Below, piece after piece: positions 49,623-57,916 of a stretch of DNA of 64,000 nucleotides (positions are counted from its first letter, which is position 1; each line of letters begins with the position of its first letter). The notes below the pieces were generated by a model. It did no database searches, had not been told where the DNA came from, and was given only the letters and a program-made list of their open reading frames with translations. Where the stretch lies: assembly GCF_016793705.1 (NCBI RefSeq), contig NZ_JAEULO010000052.1, positions 1 to 64,000 of the forward strand. Direction: 5' to 3'. The DNA comes from Tabrizicola sp. (GTDB taxonomy: Bacteria; Pseudomonadota; Alphaproteobacteria; Rhodobacterales; Rhodobacteraceae). Made by a program: the position numbers and the translations under genes.

Positions 49623-50852
49623 ATGGACTACAACAGCGCGCTTGATGCCAGCCTGCAACGCCTGCACGACGAGGGGCGCTACCGCACCTTCATCGACATC
49701 GCGCGGGAGCAGGGCCAGTTCCCCCATGCGGTGTGGACGAAGCCGGACGGCACGCAGAAGGACATCACCGTCTGGTGCGGCAACGACTATCTGGGCATGG
49801 GCCAGCACCCCGAGGTCCTGGCGGCGATGCACGCGGCGCTGGACGCGACCGGGGCGGGCTCCGGGGGCACGCGGAACATCAGCGGCACGACCGTCTGGCA
49901 CAAGCGGCTGGAGGCGGAACTGGCCGACCTGCATCGGAAGGAAGCCGCGCTGGTCTTCACCTCGGCCTACATCGCCAATGATGCGACGCTGTCGACGCTG
50001 CGGCTCCTGTTCCCCGGGCTGATCATCTATTCCGACGCGCTGAACCATGCGAGCATGATCGAGGGCGTGCGGCGCGGGGGCGGCGAGAAGCGCATCTTCC
50101 GGCACAACGATGTGGCGCATCTGCGCGAGCTGCTGGCCAAGGATGATCCGGCGGCGCCGAAGCTGATCGCCTTCGAATCGATCTATTCGATGGACGGCGA
50201 TTTCGGCCCGATCAAGGAAATCTGTGATCTCGCGCAGGAATTCAACGCGCTGACCTATCTGGACGAGGTCCATGCGGTCGGCATGTACGGCCCCCGCGGC
50301 GCGGGCGTGGCGGAACGCGACGGGCAGATGCACCGCGTCGACATCATCAACGGCACGCTCGCCAAGGCCTATGGCGTCTTCGGCGGCTATATCGCGGCGT
50401 CAGTGCGGATGGTGGATGCCGTGCGCTCCTATGCGCCGGGGTTCATCTTCACGACCAGCCTGCCGCCCGCGGTCGCGGCGGGGGCGGCGGCTTCGGTCCG
50501 CTTCCTGAAGGGAGAGGGCGGCCTGCGGCTGCGTGAGCGGCACCAGACCCAGGCCCGCATCCTGAAGATGCGTCTGAAGGCGCTTGGAATGCCCATCATC
50601 GACCACGGGTCGCATATCGTGCCGGTCCATGTCGGCAACCCGGTGCATTGCAAGATGCTGTCCGACATGCTTCTGGAAAACCACGGCATCTATGTCCAGC
50701 CGATCAACTTCCCGACCGTCCCGCGCGGAACCGAGCGGCTGCGCTTCACTCCGTCTCCGGTGCATGGGACCGGCGAGATCGAGACGCTGGTCCGCGCGAT
50801 GGACGAACTCTGGGCACATTGTGCGCTGAATCGCGCCGAACAGGTCGCCTGA
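49623..50852 (+). CDS. hemA: 5-aminolevulinate synthase
   Basis: 409 aa, normal length. It joins glycine and succinyl-CoA to 5-aminolevulinate, the first step of tetrapyrrole synthesis in alphaproteobacteria. Marks are [12 protein letters not shown], the Gly-rich [14 protein letters not shown], the cofactor Asp in [15 protein letters not shown] and Schiff-base Lys in [14 protein letters not shown]. Start [14 protein letters not shown] matches the family. A long palindrome lies upstream. Transcribed divergently from the M20 gene. Confidence 0.96.
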   Translation: MDYNSALDASLQRLHDEGRYRTFIDIAREQGQFPHAVWTKPDGTQKDITVWCGNDYLGMGQHPEVLAAMHAALDATGAGSGGTRNISGTTVWHKRLEAELADLHRKEAALVFTSAYIANDATLSTLRLLFPGLIIYSDALNHASMIEGVRRGGGEKRIFRHNDVAHLRELLAKDDPAAPKLIAFESIYSMDGDFGPIKEICDLAQEFNALTYLDEVHAVGMYGPRGAGVAERDGQMHRVDIINGTLAKAYGVFGGYIAASVRMVDAVRSYAPGFIFTTSLPPAVAAGAAASVRFLKGEGGLRLRERHQTQARILKMRLKALGMPIIDHGSHIVPVHVGNPVHCKMLSDMLLENHGIYVQPINFPTVPRGTERLRFTPSPVHGTGEIETLVRAMDELWAHCALNRAEQVA

Positions 50853-50970
50853 GGGCGCTGGTCTGTGGAAAAGCCCTTGTCCTGTGCTAGGGTTTCGCCA
50901 ATAGAACGCATGTGAGTCGCTGGGGAAGGCGACCACGCTTGAGTGGTGCACCGAAGGGGACAGGGCGCGG

Positions 50971-52200
50971 ATGATCGGTTGGAGGTCGAAACCTTCGACA
51001 ACCGAAGAGGACAAGCCAAAGGGCTTTGACGACTTCGAGTTGCGGCTCGGTGATCTCATGCGCGGCGAAAGGGCCACGCTTGGGAAGTCGCTGCTGGACG
51101 TTCAGCGCGAGCTGAAGATCAAGGCCACCTATATCGCCGCCATCGAGAACGCCGACCTTTCGGCCTTCGAGACCCCCGGTTTCGTCGCGGGCTATGTCCG
51201 CTCCTACGCCCGCTATCTGGCGATGGACCCGGAATGGGCCTTCGAACGCTTCTGCGCCGAGGCCGGGTATCAGGTCTCGCACGGGCTTTCTGCCGCTGCC
51301 TCGCCGCAGCAGATCGTCAAGGTGCGGGCGCGCACCGATTTCTCTGATCCGCTGGGCGATCCCAATGCCAGCTTCATCCCGCGCGGCGAGGCGATCCTGT
51401 CCCGGGTGGAACCCGGCGCGCTCGGCTCCATCGCCGTGCTGGTCGCGCTGATCGGCGCCATCGGCTACGGCGGCTGGTCGGTATTGCAGGAAGTGCAGCG
51501 CGTGCAGCTGGCGCCGGTCGACGAGGCACCGACCGTGGTGGCCGAGATCGACCCGCTGGCCAATGCCGGGGCGACGGCGCCGAACGTTGTGGCAGCGCGT
51601 CCCGCCGAACCCGCTGCCGAGGCGGTTGCCAGTGCCGAAGGCACCGGGACCGATGACGTGCTGGATCGTCTGTATCGCCCGCAGGCGCTGGATGTTCCGG
51701 TCCTGACCTCTCGCGACGGGCCGATTGCCGCGATCAACCCGCGCGACACCGGCGTGTTGTCGCAGGTGGCCGAGGCCGACTCGGTCGATGCCGCGCTTGA
51801 TCAGGCGGTCGAGGGCGAGGTTCAGGTCATCGCCGATGCCAAGGACGGCGTCGAGGTCCTGGCGGTGCGCCCGTCCTGGGTGCGGGTCAATGCCGCCGAT
51901 GGAACCGTGCTGTTCGAGAAGATCCTCGATGCAGGTGAACGCTATGCGGTGCCGCCCCTGGAAACGGCCGCAGTGTTCCGGACCGGCAACTCCGGCTCGA
52001 TCTATTTCGTCGTCGACGGGGTGGCCTACGGACCTGCCGCGCCGGGGGCGCAGATCGCCAAGGACATTCCGCTGTCACCCGAAGCGCTGACACAGAGCTT
52101 TGCGCAGGCCGACCTGACCAAGGATCAGGACCTGGCGAATTTCGCTACGGCGGATGCCTCGGACGTGGTGGCTGCACCTGCGCCGGAAGCGTCGGAGTAA
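50971..52200 (+). CDS. RodZ-like helix-turn-helix membrane protein
   Basis: 409 aa. Residues about 20-110 form an HTH_25/Xre-like domain (LGKSLLDVQRELKIKATYIAAIENADLSAFET...), with the RodZ-type GYVRSYARYLAMDP. A single membrane helix (GSIAVLVALIGAIGYGGWSVLQ, about 150-170) precedes a Pro/Ala-rich linker and a C-terminal DUF4115-like beta domain (VRPSWVRVNAADGTVLFEKIL). RodZ links MreB to the elongasome; alphaproteobacterial versions before ispG are common. The gene is followed by ispG. Confidence 0.85.
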   Translation: MIGWRSKPSTTEEDKPKGFDDFELRLGDLMRGERATLGKSLLDVQRELKIKATYIAAIENADLSAFETPGFVAGYVRSYARYLAMDPEWAFERFCAEAGYQVSHGLSAAASPQQIVKVRARTDFSDPLGDPNASFIPRGEAILSRVEPGALGSIAVLVALIGAIGYGGWSVLQEVQRVQLAPVDEAPTVVAEIDPLANAGATAPNVVAARPAEPAAEAVASAEGTGTDDVLDRLYRPQALDVPVLTSRDGPIAAINPRDTGVLSQVAEADSVDAALDQAVEGEVQVIADAKDGVEVLAVRPSWVRVNAADGTVLFEKILDAGERYAVPPLETAAVFRTGNSGSIYFVVDGVAYGPAAPGAQIAKDIPLSPEALTQSFAQADLTKDQDLANFATADASDVVAAPAPEASE

Positions 52201-52211
52201 GTTCCGGCCCA

Positions 52212-52240
52212 TTGTCCGCGTGAGGCTTGCGGCCTATGTT
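52212..52240 (+). promoter_or_regulatory. Candidate promoter of ispG
   Basis: TTGTCC (52212-52217), 17-bp spacer, TATGTT (52235-52240), 28 bp ahead of the ispG start. Confidence 0.5.
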
Positions 52241-52267
52241 CTGGCGGCAAGCAACGGAGCCTGACCG

Positions 52268-53392
52268 ATGACCCACAACCCCGTCCGCCCCTGGCGCGAC
52301 ATACAGCGGCGCGCCTCGCGGCAGATCCGCGTGGGCAAGGTGCTGGTCGGGGGCGATGCGCCGATTTCGGTGCAGACCATGACCAACACCATCACCTCGG
52401 ACGTGGCGGCGACCATCGACCAGGTGCAGCGTTGCGCGGTGGCGGGGGCGGATATCGTGCGGGTCTCGACGCCGGATCAGGCGAGCACGCGGGCGCTGAA
52501 AGAGATCGTGGCGGAAAGTCCGGTGCCGATCGTCGCGGACATCCATTTCCACTACAAGCGCGCGATCGAGGCGGCCGAGGCGGGCGCGGCCTGCCTGCGG
52601 ATCAACCCCGGCAACATCGGCGATGCGAAACGTGTGGCCGAGGTGGTGAAGGCCGCAAAGGACCACGGCTGTTCGATCCGCATCGGGGTGAATGCGGGGT
52701 CGCTGGAAAAGCACCTGCTGGAGAAATACGGCGAGCCGTGCCCCGAGGCGATGGTGGAATCCGGCCTCGACCACATCCGGCTGTTGCAGGACAACGATTT
52801 CCACGAGTTCAAGATTTCGGTGAAGGCCTCGGACGTGTTCCTGGCCGCCGCCGCCTATCAGCAACTGGCTGATGCCACCGACGCGCCGATCCATCTTGGG
52901 ATCACCGAAGCGGGGGGGCTTGTCTCCGGCACGGTGAAGTCGGCCATAGGGCTTGGGAACCTCCTGTGGATGGGGATCGGCGATACCATTCGCGTCAGCC
53001 TGTCCGCCGACCCGGTGGAAGAGGTGAAGGTCGGCTATGAGATCCTGAAATCCTTGGGCCTGCGCCATCGGGGGGTGACGATCATCTCTTGCCCCTCCTG
53101 CGCGCGGCAGGGGTTCGACGTGATCAAGACTGTCGCGGCGCTGGAAGAGCGGCTGGCCCATGTGACGACCTCGATGAGCCTCAGCATCATCGGCTGCGTG
53201 GTGAACGGCCCGGGCGAGGCGCTGATGACCGACATCGGCTTTACCGGCGGCGGGGCGGGCAAGGGGATGGTCTATCTTGCGGGCAAGCAGGACCATACGC
53301 TGTCGAACGAGGCGATGATCGACCATATCGTCGGGCTGGTGGAAGTGAAGGCCGCCCAGATCGAGGCGGCGGAAAAGCTTGCGGCAGAGTGA
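52268..53392 (+). CDS. ispG: 4-hydroxy-3-methylbut-2-enyl diphosphate synthase
   Basis: 374 aa [4Fe-4S] enzyme of the MEP isoprenoid pathway. The N-terminal [12 protein letters not shown], the GENAGSLEK-like [10 protein letters not shown], and the cluster Cys residues in [10 protein letters not shown] and [11 protein letters not shown] are in place. Length is normal. Its stop abuts the stop of the convergent LysR gene directly. Confidence 0.95.
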   Translation: MTHNPVRPWRDIQRRASRQIRVGKVLVGGDAPISVQTMTNTITSDVAATIDQVQRCAVAGADIVRVSTPDQASTRALKEIVAESPVPIVADIHFHYKRAIEAAEAGAACLRINPGNIGDAKRVAEVVKAAKDHGCSIRIGVNAGSLEKHLLEKYGEPCPEAMVESGLDHIRLLQDNDFHEFKISVKASDVFLAAAAYQQLADATDAPIHLGITEAGGLVSGTVKSAIGLGNLLWMGIGDTIRVSLSADPVEEVKVGYEILKSLGLRHRGVTIISCPSCARQGFDVIKTVAALEERLAHVTTSMSLSIIGCVVNGPGEALMTDIGFTGGGAGKGMVYLAGKQDHTLSNEAMIDHIVGLVEVKAAQIEAAEKLAAE

Positions 53393-54283
53393 TCAATCCC
53401 CGCCCATCTCCCGCGCCAGGTGGTCGATGAAGGCGCGCAGCCGCGCGGTTACAGACTGGGCGGAGGGATAGACGAAATAGATCGCCTTCCGCGGGGTGGA
53501 CCAGTCCGGCAGCACACGGACAAGGCGGCCTTCGGCGATTTCCGGGCGGGCGATCATGCCGGGCAGGGCGGCGATGCCGGCCCCGGCGACCAGGGCGTCG
53601 CGGACGGCAAGATGCGAGCCGAGGCGCAGCGGCGGGGCGTAGGGCAGGATGATTTCCTCGTCGCCCTTTTGCAGCGGCAGGCCGCCCGACCAGGCGGTGG
53701 CCAGGCCGACCAGCGGGAAGCGGGTCAGGTCCTGCGGCTGGTGCAGGCTGTCGAGACCGGGAAGCCGCGGCGAGGCGACCAGCATGGCCTGGCCGTGCAG
53801 CAGGCGGCGGGCGACCTGGGTGCTGTCCTCCAGCGGACCGAAGCGGATGCAGCCGTCGAAGCCTTCCTCCAGCAGGTCGGGGGTGCGGTCGAGGAAGTGG
53901 ATTTCCAGCGTGACTTCGGGGTGAAGGACGCGGAAGCTGGCGGCGATGGGGCCGATCAGCAGGTTGCCGATCACCTGCGGCACCGCCAGCCGCAGGTGCC
54001 CCCGCGGCGTGCCGCCGGATTCGCCAAGCGCGCGGCGGATATCCTCGGCCTCGCCCAGCAGGCGGTCGGCGCGGGCGGCAAGGACCTCGCCCTCCTGCGT
54101 GGGGCGCAGCATGCGGGTGGAGCGTTCGATCAGCCGGACGCCGAGGTGGTTTTCCAGATCGGCCACGCGCTTCGACAGGGTGGATTTCGGAACCCGCAGG
54201 GCCAGCGCGGCGGCCGAGAACGAGCCCTCGCGCAACACGGTGCGGAAGCCGCGGAGGGCGGAGAGGTCAAGCTCATTGTCCAT
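53393..54283 (-). CDS. LysR family transcriptional regulator
   Basis: 296 aa. The N-terminal HTH is LSALRGFRTVLREGSFSAAALALRVPKSTLSKRVADLENHLG, residues 6-48 (shown in part only as motif), followed by the LysR linker RSTRMLRPTQEG and an effector domain. It diverges from the MFS gene; LysR proteins usually control such a neighbour. The start at 54283 (MDNELDLSAL) overlaps one of two repeated 17-bp sites, which suggests autoregulation. A longer frame to 54460 is not real. Confidence 0.88.
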   Translation of the reverse strand: MDNELDLSALRGFRTVLREGSFSAAALALRVPKSTLSKRVADLENHLGVRLIERSTRMLRPTQEGEVLAARADRLLGEAEDIRRALGESGGTPRGHLRLAVPQVIGNLLIGPIAASFRVLHPEVTLEIHFLDRTPDLLEEGFDGCIRFGPLEDSTQVARRLLHGQAMLVASPRLPGLDSLHQPQDLTRFPLVGLATAWSGGLPLQKGDEEIILPYAPPLRLGSHLAVRDALVAGAGIAALPGMIARPEIAEGRLVRVLPDWSTPRKAIYFVYPSAQSVTARLRAFIDHLAREMGGD

Positions 54284-54332
54284 GATATTGGACGCACCTT
54301 GCAGAAATGGCAATCTTGTCCATGATGGTGGA
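54276..54332. repeat. Duplicated 17-bp site in the LysR-MFS intergenic region
   Basis: TTGTCCATGATATTGGA (54276-54292) and TTGTCCATGATGGTGGA (54316-54332) match at 15 of 17 positions and are 40 bp apart, close to four helical turns. One covers the LysR start codon. They are good candidates for the LysR binding sites. Confidence 0.65.
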
Positions 54333-54371
54333 TTTTGCGATCTTGCACAAGGCAGGATCGAAGGATTGCAG

Positions 54372-55580
54372 ATGGAACAGGGATCGGACGCACCGCCAGG
54401 CCGGGCGGTGACTTTGGCGGTGCTGGGGCTGGCCTCGATGACGATCATGGCGAATGCCACGGTCGCATCCTCGCTGCCAGGCCTGCGCGAGCACTATGCG
54501 GATATGCCGCATATCGACACGCTGGCCGGGCTGATCGTCACGCTGCCCTCGCTCGCGATCGTCCTTTCGGCGGGGCTGATGGGCGTGCTGATCGACCGCT
54601 GGGACCGGCAGAAGCTCTTGCTCTTGACGGCGGCGCTTTATGCCGTCGGCGGGACCTCGGGGCTTTGGGCCGACAGCCTGTGGGGGATGTTGGCCGGGCG
54701 GCTGGCGCTTGGCTTGGGCGTCGCGGGGACGATGAACCTGGGGATGACCTGGGCCAGCGACCTGTGGCAAGGCCCGGCGCGGGCGCGGTTCCTGGGGATG
54801 CAGGGCGCGGCGATTTCGGCAGCCGGGATCGTGTTCATGCTTCTGGGCGGGGCGCTGGCGAGCTATCACTGGCGCGGGGCCTTTGCCGTCTATGCGCTGA
54901 TCCTGCCCATTGCCACGCTGGCCCTGCTGGTGCTTGGCCCGCACGCCCGGCGGATCGCAGCGGAACGCGACCGGCCCAGGCCTGTGCGCTCGACCGCCGA
55001 CCGCTTTCCCTGGGCGGCCTATGCCTTCATCGCCCCGCTGGCCTTCGTATTCCAGGCGGCCTTCTACGTCACGCCCACGCGCCTGCCGTTCCACCTTGAG
55101 GCGCTGGGGGTCACAAGTCCCCTGGTCGTGGGGGCGCTGATGGCGGCGCTCGTCACCGTCTCGGCCCCGGTGGCGCTGATGTACGGCCGCATCCGGGCGC
55201 GGCTCAGCGCGATGACGATCTTCGGCCTGTCCTTCGTGCTGATCGGGCTGGGCTTTCTGGCCCATGCCACGGCGTCGGACTGGCATGGCGTGCTGGCTGG
55301 ATCGCTGATTGCGGGGCTGGGAATGGGCATCTCGATGCCCAACTACACGACATGGTTCATGGAGCGGGTGCCGGCAAGCATGCGGGGGCGGGCGTCGGGG
55401 CTTCTGACGACGGCCTTTTTCCTGGGGCAGTTCGCATCGCCTTTGGTCTCGGCGCCGCTGGTGGCCTGGTTCGGGCTCGCGGGGACCTTCGCGGTGGTCG
55501 GCATGGGGTTGGGGACGTTGGGCGTCGGGCTTTGGATCGCCAATGCCCTGCGGCCCGACCCCACCGCGGTCGAGGCCTGA
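54372..55580 (+). CDS. Major facilitator superfamily transporter
   Basis: 402 aa, about 12 helices. The A motif LMGVLIDRWDRQKLLLL lies between helices 2 and 3, and a second half repeat starts after about residue 205. Likely a drug or metabolite exporter under the divergent LysR regulator. Substrate unknown. Start at 54372 (MEQGSDAPPGRAV); upstream in-frame extension overlaps LysR and is not real. A terminator follows the stop. Confidence 0.87.
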   Translation: MEQGSDAPPGRAVTLAVLGLASMTIMANATVASSLPGLREHYADMPHIDTLAGLIVTLPSLAIVLSAGLMGVLIDRWDRQKLLLLTAALYAVGGTSGLWADSLWGMLAGRLALGLGVAGTMNLGMTWASDLWQGPARARFLGMQGAAISAAGIVFMLLGGALASYHWRGAFAVYALILPIATLALLVLGPHARRIAAERDRPRPVRSTADRFPWAAYAFIAPLAFVFQAAFYVTPTRLPFHLEALGVTSPLVVGALMAALVTVSAPVALMYGRIRARLSAMTIFGLSFVLIGLGFLAHATASDWHGVLAGSLIAGLGMGISMPNYTTWFMERVPASMRGRASGLLTTAFFLGQFASPLVSAPLVAWFGLAGTFAVVGMGLGTLGVGLWIANALRPDPTAVEA

Positions 55581-55586
55581 TGCAAG

Positions 55587-55618
55587 GGGGCGGCCACAAG
55601 GGCCGCCCCTCTTCTCTT
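55587..55618 (+). terminator. Intrinsic terminator between MFS and DsbA-like genes
   Basis: GGGGCGGCC, ACAAG, GGCCGCCCC, then TCTTCTCTT. Sits between convergent genes; the T-rich side serves the MFS gene. Confidence 0.85.
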
Positions 55619-55631
55619 CAGGAGCAATAGC

Positions 55632-56402
55632 TCAGCCGTCGGTCCGTGCGTCCTTGACGAAGTCCCGCATCGTCTCCAGGGGCGCATAGCCGCGCAGCAC
55701 GGTGTCCTTCAGCACGAAGGCCGGGGTGCCGGTGATCTCCATCTTCTCGGCCAGCGCGTAGTTTTCCGCGATCACCGCCTGCACTTCCGGCGCGCCCATC
55801 CGGTCGAGGATCGGCTGCGGGTCAAGGCCCAGATCGGTCGCCACCCGCGACAGTGTCTCGGGCGTGGGTTCGCCGCGCAGCGTCATCAGCGCGTCATGCG
55901 CGCGGCCATAGGCCTCGTCGCCATGCAGCTGGCGCAGCGCGATGGCGAACTGGGCCGAAAGCATCGAGGCCTCGCCCAGGATGGGGAATTCCTTGACCAC
56001 GAAGCGGATGTTGCCATCGGTGGTGATCAGCTGGTCGACCTCGGAATAGGCCTTGCGGCAATAGCCGCAGCGATAGTCCATGAACTCGACCAGGGTGATG
56101 TCGCCGTCCGGGTTGCCGCCGACCCAGTCGTTCGGGCTGTTGAAGATCGTGTCGGAATGCGTGGACACCGTCTGCACGTCCCGGGCCAGGGCCGCCGCCT
56201 CCTCGCGTTGCTGGAGCACGTCCATCGCCTCGATCAACACTTCGGGATGCTCCAGGAGATAGGCACGCACCTCGTCGCGGAAGGCCAGTCGTTCCTCGGC
56301 CGTCATGGCGCTTTCGGCGGTGGCTCCGGTCTGGGGCAGCTCTTCGGCAAAGGCGGGCAGGCTGGCAAGGCCGGCGATCAGGCCGAGGGCAAGGCGGGTC
56401 AT
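55632..56402 (-). CDS. DsbA family periplasmic thiol oxidoreductase
   Basis: 256 aa with a signal peptide (ALGLIAGLASLPAFAEE). After a helical N-terminal region comes a thioredoxin fold with CGYC (in MDYRCGYCRKAYSE) and cis-Pro in ITGTPAFVL. The spacing resembles DsbA-like proteins of the ScsC/BdbD group that form or isomerise disulfides. The long frame extending to 56975 is overlapped antisense to amiC and is not real. Convergent with the MFS gene. Confidence 0.87.
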   Translation of the reverse strand: MTRLALGLIAGLASLPAFAEELPQTGATAESAMTAEERLAFRDEVRAYLLEHPEVLIEAMDVLQQREEAAALARDVQTVSTHSDTIFNSPNDWVGGNPDGDITLVEFMDYRCGYCRKAYSEVDQLITTDGNIRFVVKEFPILGEASMLSAQFAIALRQLHGDEAYGRAHDALMTLRGEPTPETLSRVATDLGLDPQPILDRMGAPEVQAVIAENYALAEKMEITGTPAFVLKDTVLRGYAPLETMRDFVKDARTDG

Positions 56403-56605
56403 GCGGTCTCCATTCGCGGCCGCGTGGCCTGCGGCGGCGGGCAGGATAGGGGCGGGGTGCGGGCAAGACAAGCCGCTCGCCGTTTCGTGATGCGGACGGG
56501 GTCGAAGTCTCGTCGAGCGACTTCGTCTTCTTCTCGCGGCTGCGAGGAGCGATGAGCGACCTTGCAGGAATTTACAATGCGGGGACAAGCAGGGATAAGG
56601 CGACG

Positions 56606-57802
56606 ATGATCCTGCTGCGCCCGTTCCTCCTGCTTCTGCTTCTTGTCCTGCCGGTCGCGGCCGAGGACCTGTCGGCCCTGGCCAAGGTGAATCCGCTGCG
56701 GTCCGGGATCGTGGCCACGGGCGACGGCGGGCTGGAGCTGAAAGTGGCGCTGAGCCAGCCGGTGCCCTGGCGGTTGCGGCTGATGGACAACCCGCCGCGG
56801 CTGGTGATCGACGCGCGCGAGATCGACTGGCGCGGGGTCGAGGCGCTGGCGGTGGTGCGGCCCGGCGTCTCGCTCCGGGCCGGGGCCTTCCGGCCGGGCT
56901 GGTCACGGCTGGTGCTTGAACTCGCGGGGCCGCTGAAGGTCGTGAGGGCCGAGATGGTGACGGGCGAGGAGCCACGGATCGACCTGGCGCTGGTGCCCAC
57001 CGATCCCGCCAGCTTCGCGCTTGAGACCGCGCGGCCGGACCTGCCGGACTGGGCCCTGCCCGAGGCGACCGATCTGGTGCCCCCGCTGCCCGCAGGCGGC
57101 GGGCCGCTGGTTGTGGTGCTCGATCCCGGCCATGGCGGGATCGATCCGGGGGCCGAGCGCGAGGATCACAGCGAGGCCGCCCTGATGCTGACCTTCGCGC
57201 GCGAGCTGAAGGAGGCCTTGGTCCGCGACGGGCGCTTCCGTGTCGTGCTGACGCGCGAGGAGGATGTCTTCGTGCCCCTGGAAACCCGCACCTCCATCGC
57301 GCGCGAGGCGGGGGCGGATGTGTTCCTGTCGCTCCACGCCGATGCCCTGGCCGAGGGCGATGCGCAGGGGGCGACCGTCTATACGCTGGCGGAGGACGCC
57401 TCGGACGAGGCCTCGGCGGCGCTGGCGGAACGGCATGACCGCGACGACCTTCTTGCGGGCGTCGACCTCAGCGATCAGGACGACGTGGTGGCCGAGGTGC
57501 TGATGGACATGGCCCGGACCGAGACCCAGCCCCGTGCCGAGCGGCTGGCCGATGCCATCGTGGCTGCGGTCAAGGGGGTGGAGATCAGGATGCACCGCCA
57601 CCCGCACCAGTCAGGGGGATTTTCGGTGCTGAAGTCCCCTGACATTCCCTCTGTGCTTCTGGAAGTGGGGTTCCTGTCCTCGGACCGGGACTACCGGCGG
57701 CTGGCCGACCCGGCCTGGCGGGCCAGGCTGGCCGGGGCACTGGTTCAGGCGCTGGGGACCTGGGCGGGGGAAGACGCGTCCCTGCGTGCGGCAGCGCCCT
57801 GA
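56606..57802 (+). CDS. amiC: N-acetylmuramoyl-L-alanine amidase (AmiC type)
   Basis: 398 aa. Signal peptide (LLRPFLLLLLLVLPVAAEDL), then an AMIN domain (about 40-145, PWRLRLMDNPPRLVIDARE) and an amidase_3 domain with zinc residues in LDPGHGGIDPGAE, SLHADA and the catalytic Glu in LLEVGFLS. It cuts the amide between MurNAc and peptide and helps daughter cells separate. The start at 56606 gives a proper signal peptide; ATG at 56552 is the alternative. Adjacent mrcA downstream fits a cell-wall cluster. Confidence 0.92.
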   Translation: MILLRPFLLLLLLVLPVAAEDLSALAKVNPLRSGIVATGDGGLELKVALSQPVPWRLRLMDNPPRLVIDAREIDWRGVEALAVVRPGVSLRAGAFRPGWSRLVLELAGPLKVVRAEMVTGEEPRIDLALVPTDPASFALETARPDLPDWALPEATDLVPPLPAGGGPLVVVLDPGHGGIDPGAEREDHSEAALMLTFARELKEALVRDGRFRVVLTREEDVFVPLETRTSIAREAGADVFLSLHADALAEGDAQGATVYTLAEDASDEASAALAERHDRDDLLAGVDLSDQDDVVAEVLMDMARTETQPRAERLADAIVAAVKGVEIRMHRHPHQSGGFSVLKSPDIPSVLLEVGFLSSDRDYRRLADPAWRARLAGALVQALGTWAGEDASLRAAAP

Positions 57803-57860
57803 CACCCGCGAAAGCCTGCCTGAACAGGAATTCGTGAAGGCCGAAGCCGGGGCCAAGGTT

Positions 57861-57887
57861 TTGACGCGGGGCCGCGTCTGGTATACT
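57861..57887 (+). promoter_or_regulatory. Candidate promoter of mrcA
   Basis: TTGACG (57861-57866) and TATACT (57882-57887) with a short 15-bp spacer, 30 bp before the GTG start. Confidence 0.45.
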
Positions 57888-57916
57888 GCGGGGGCGCAAG
57901 CGAAAAGGGGCTGCGG

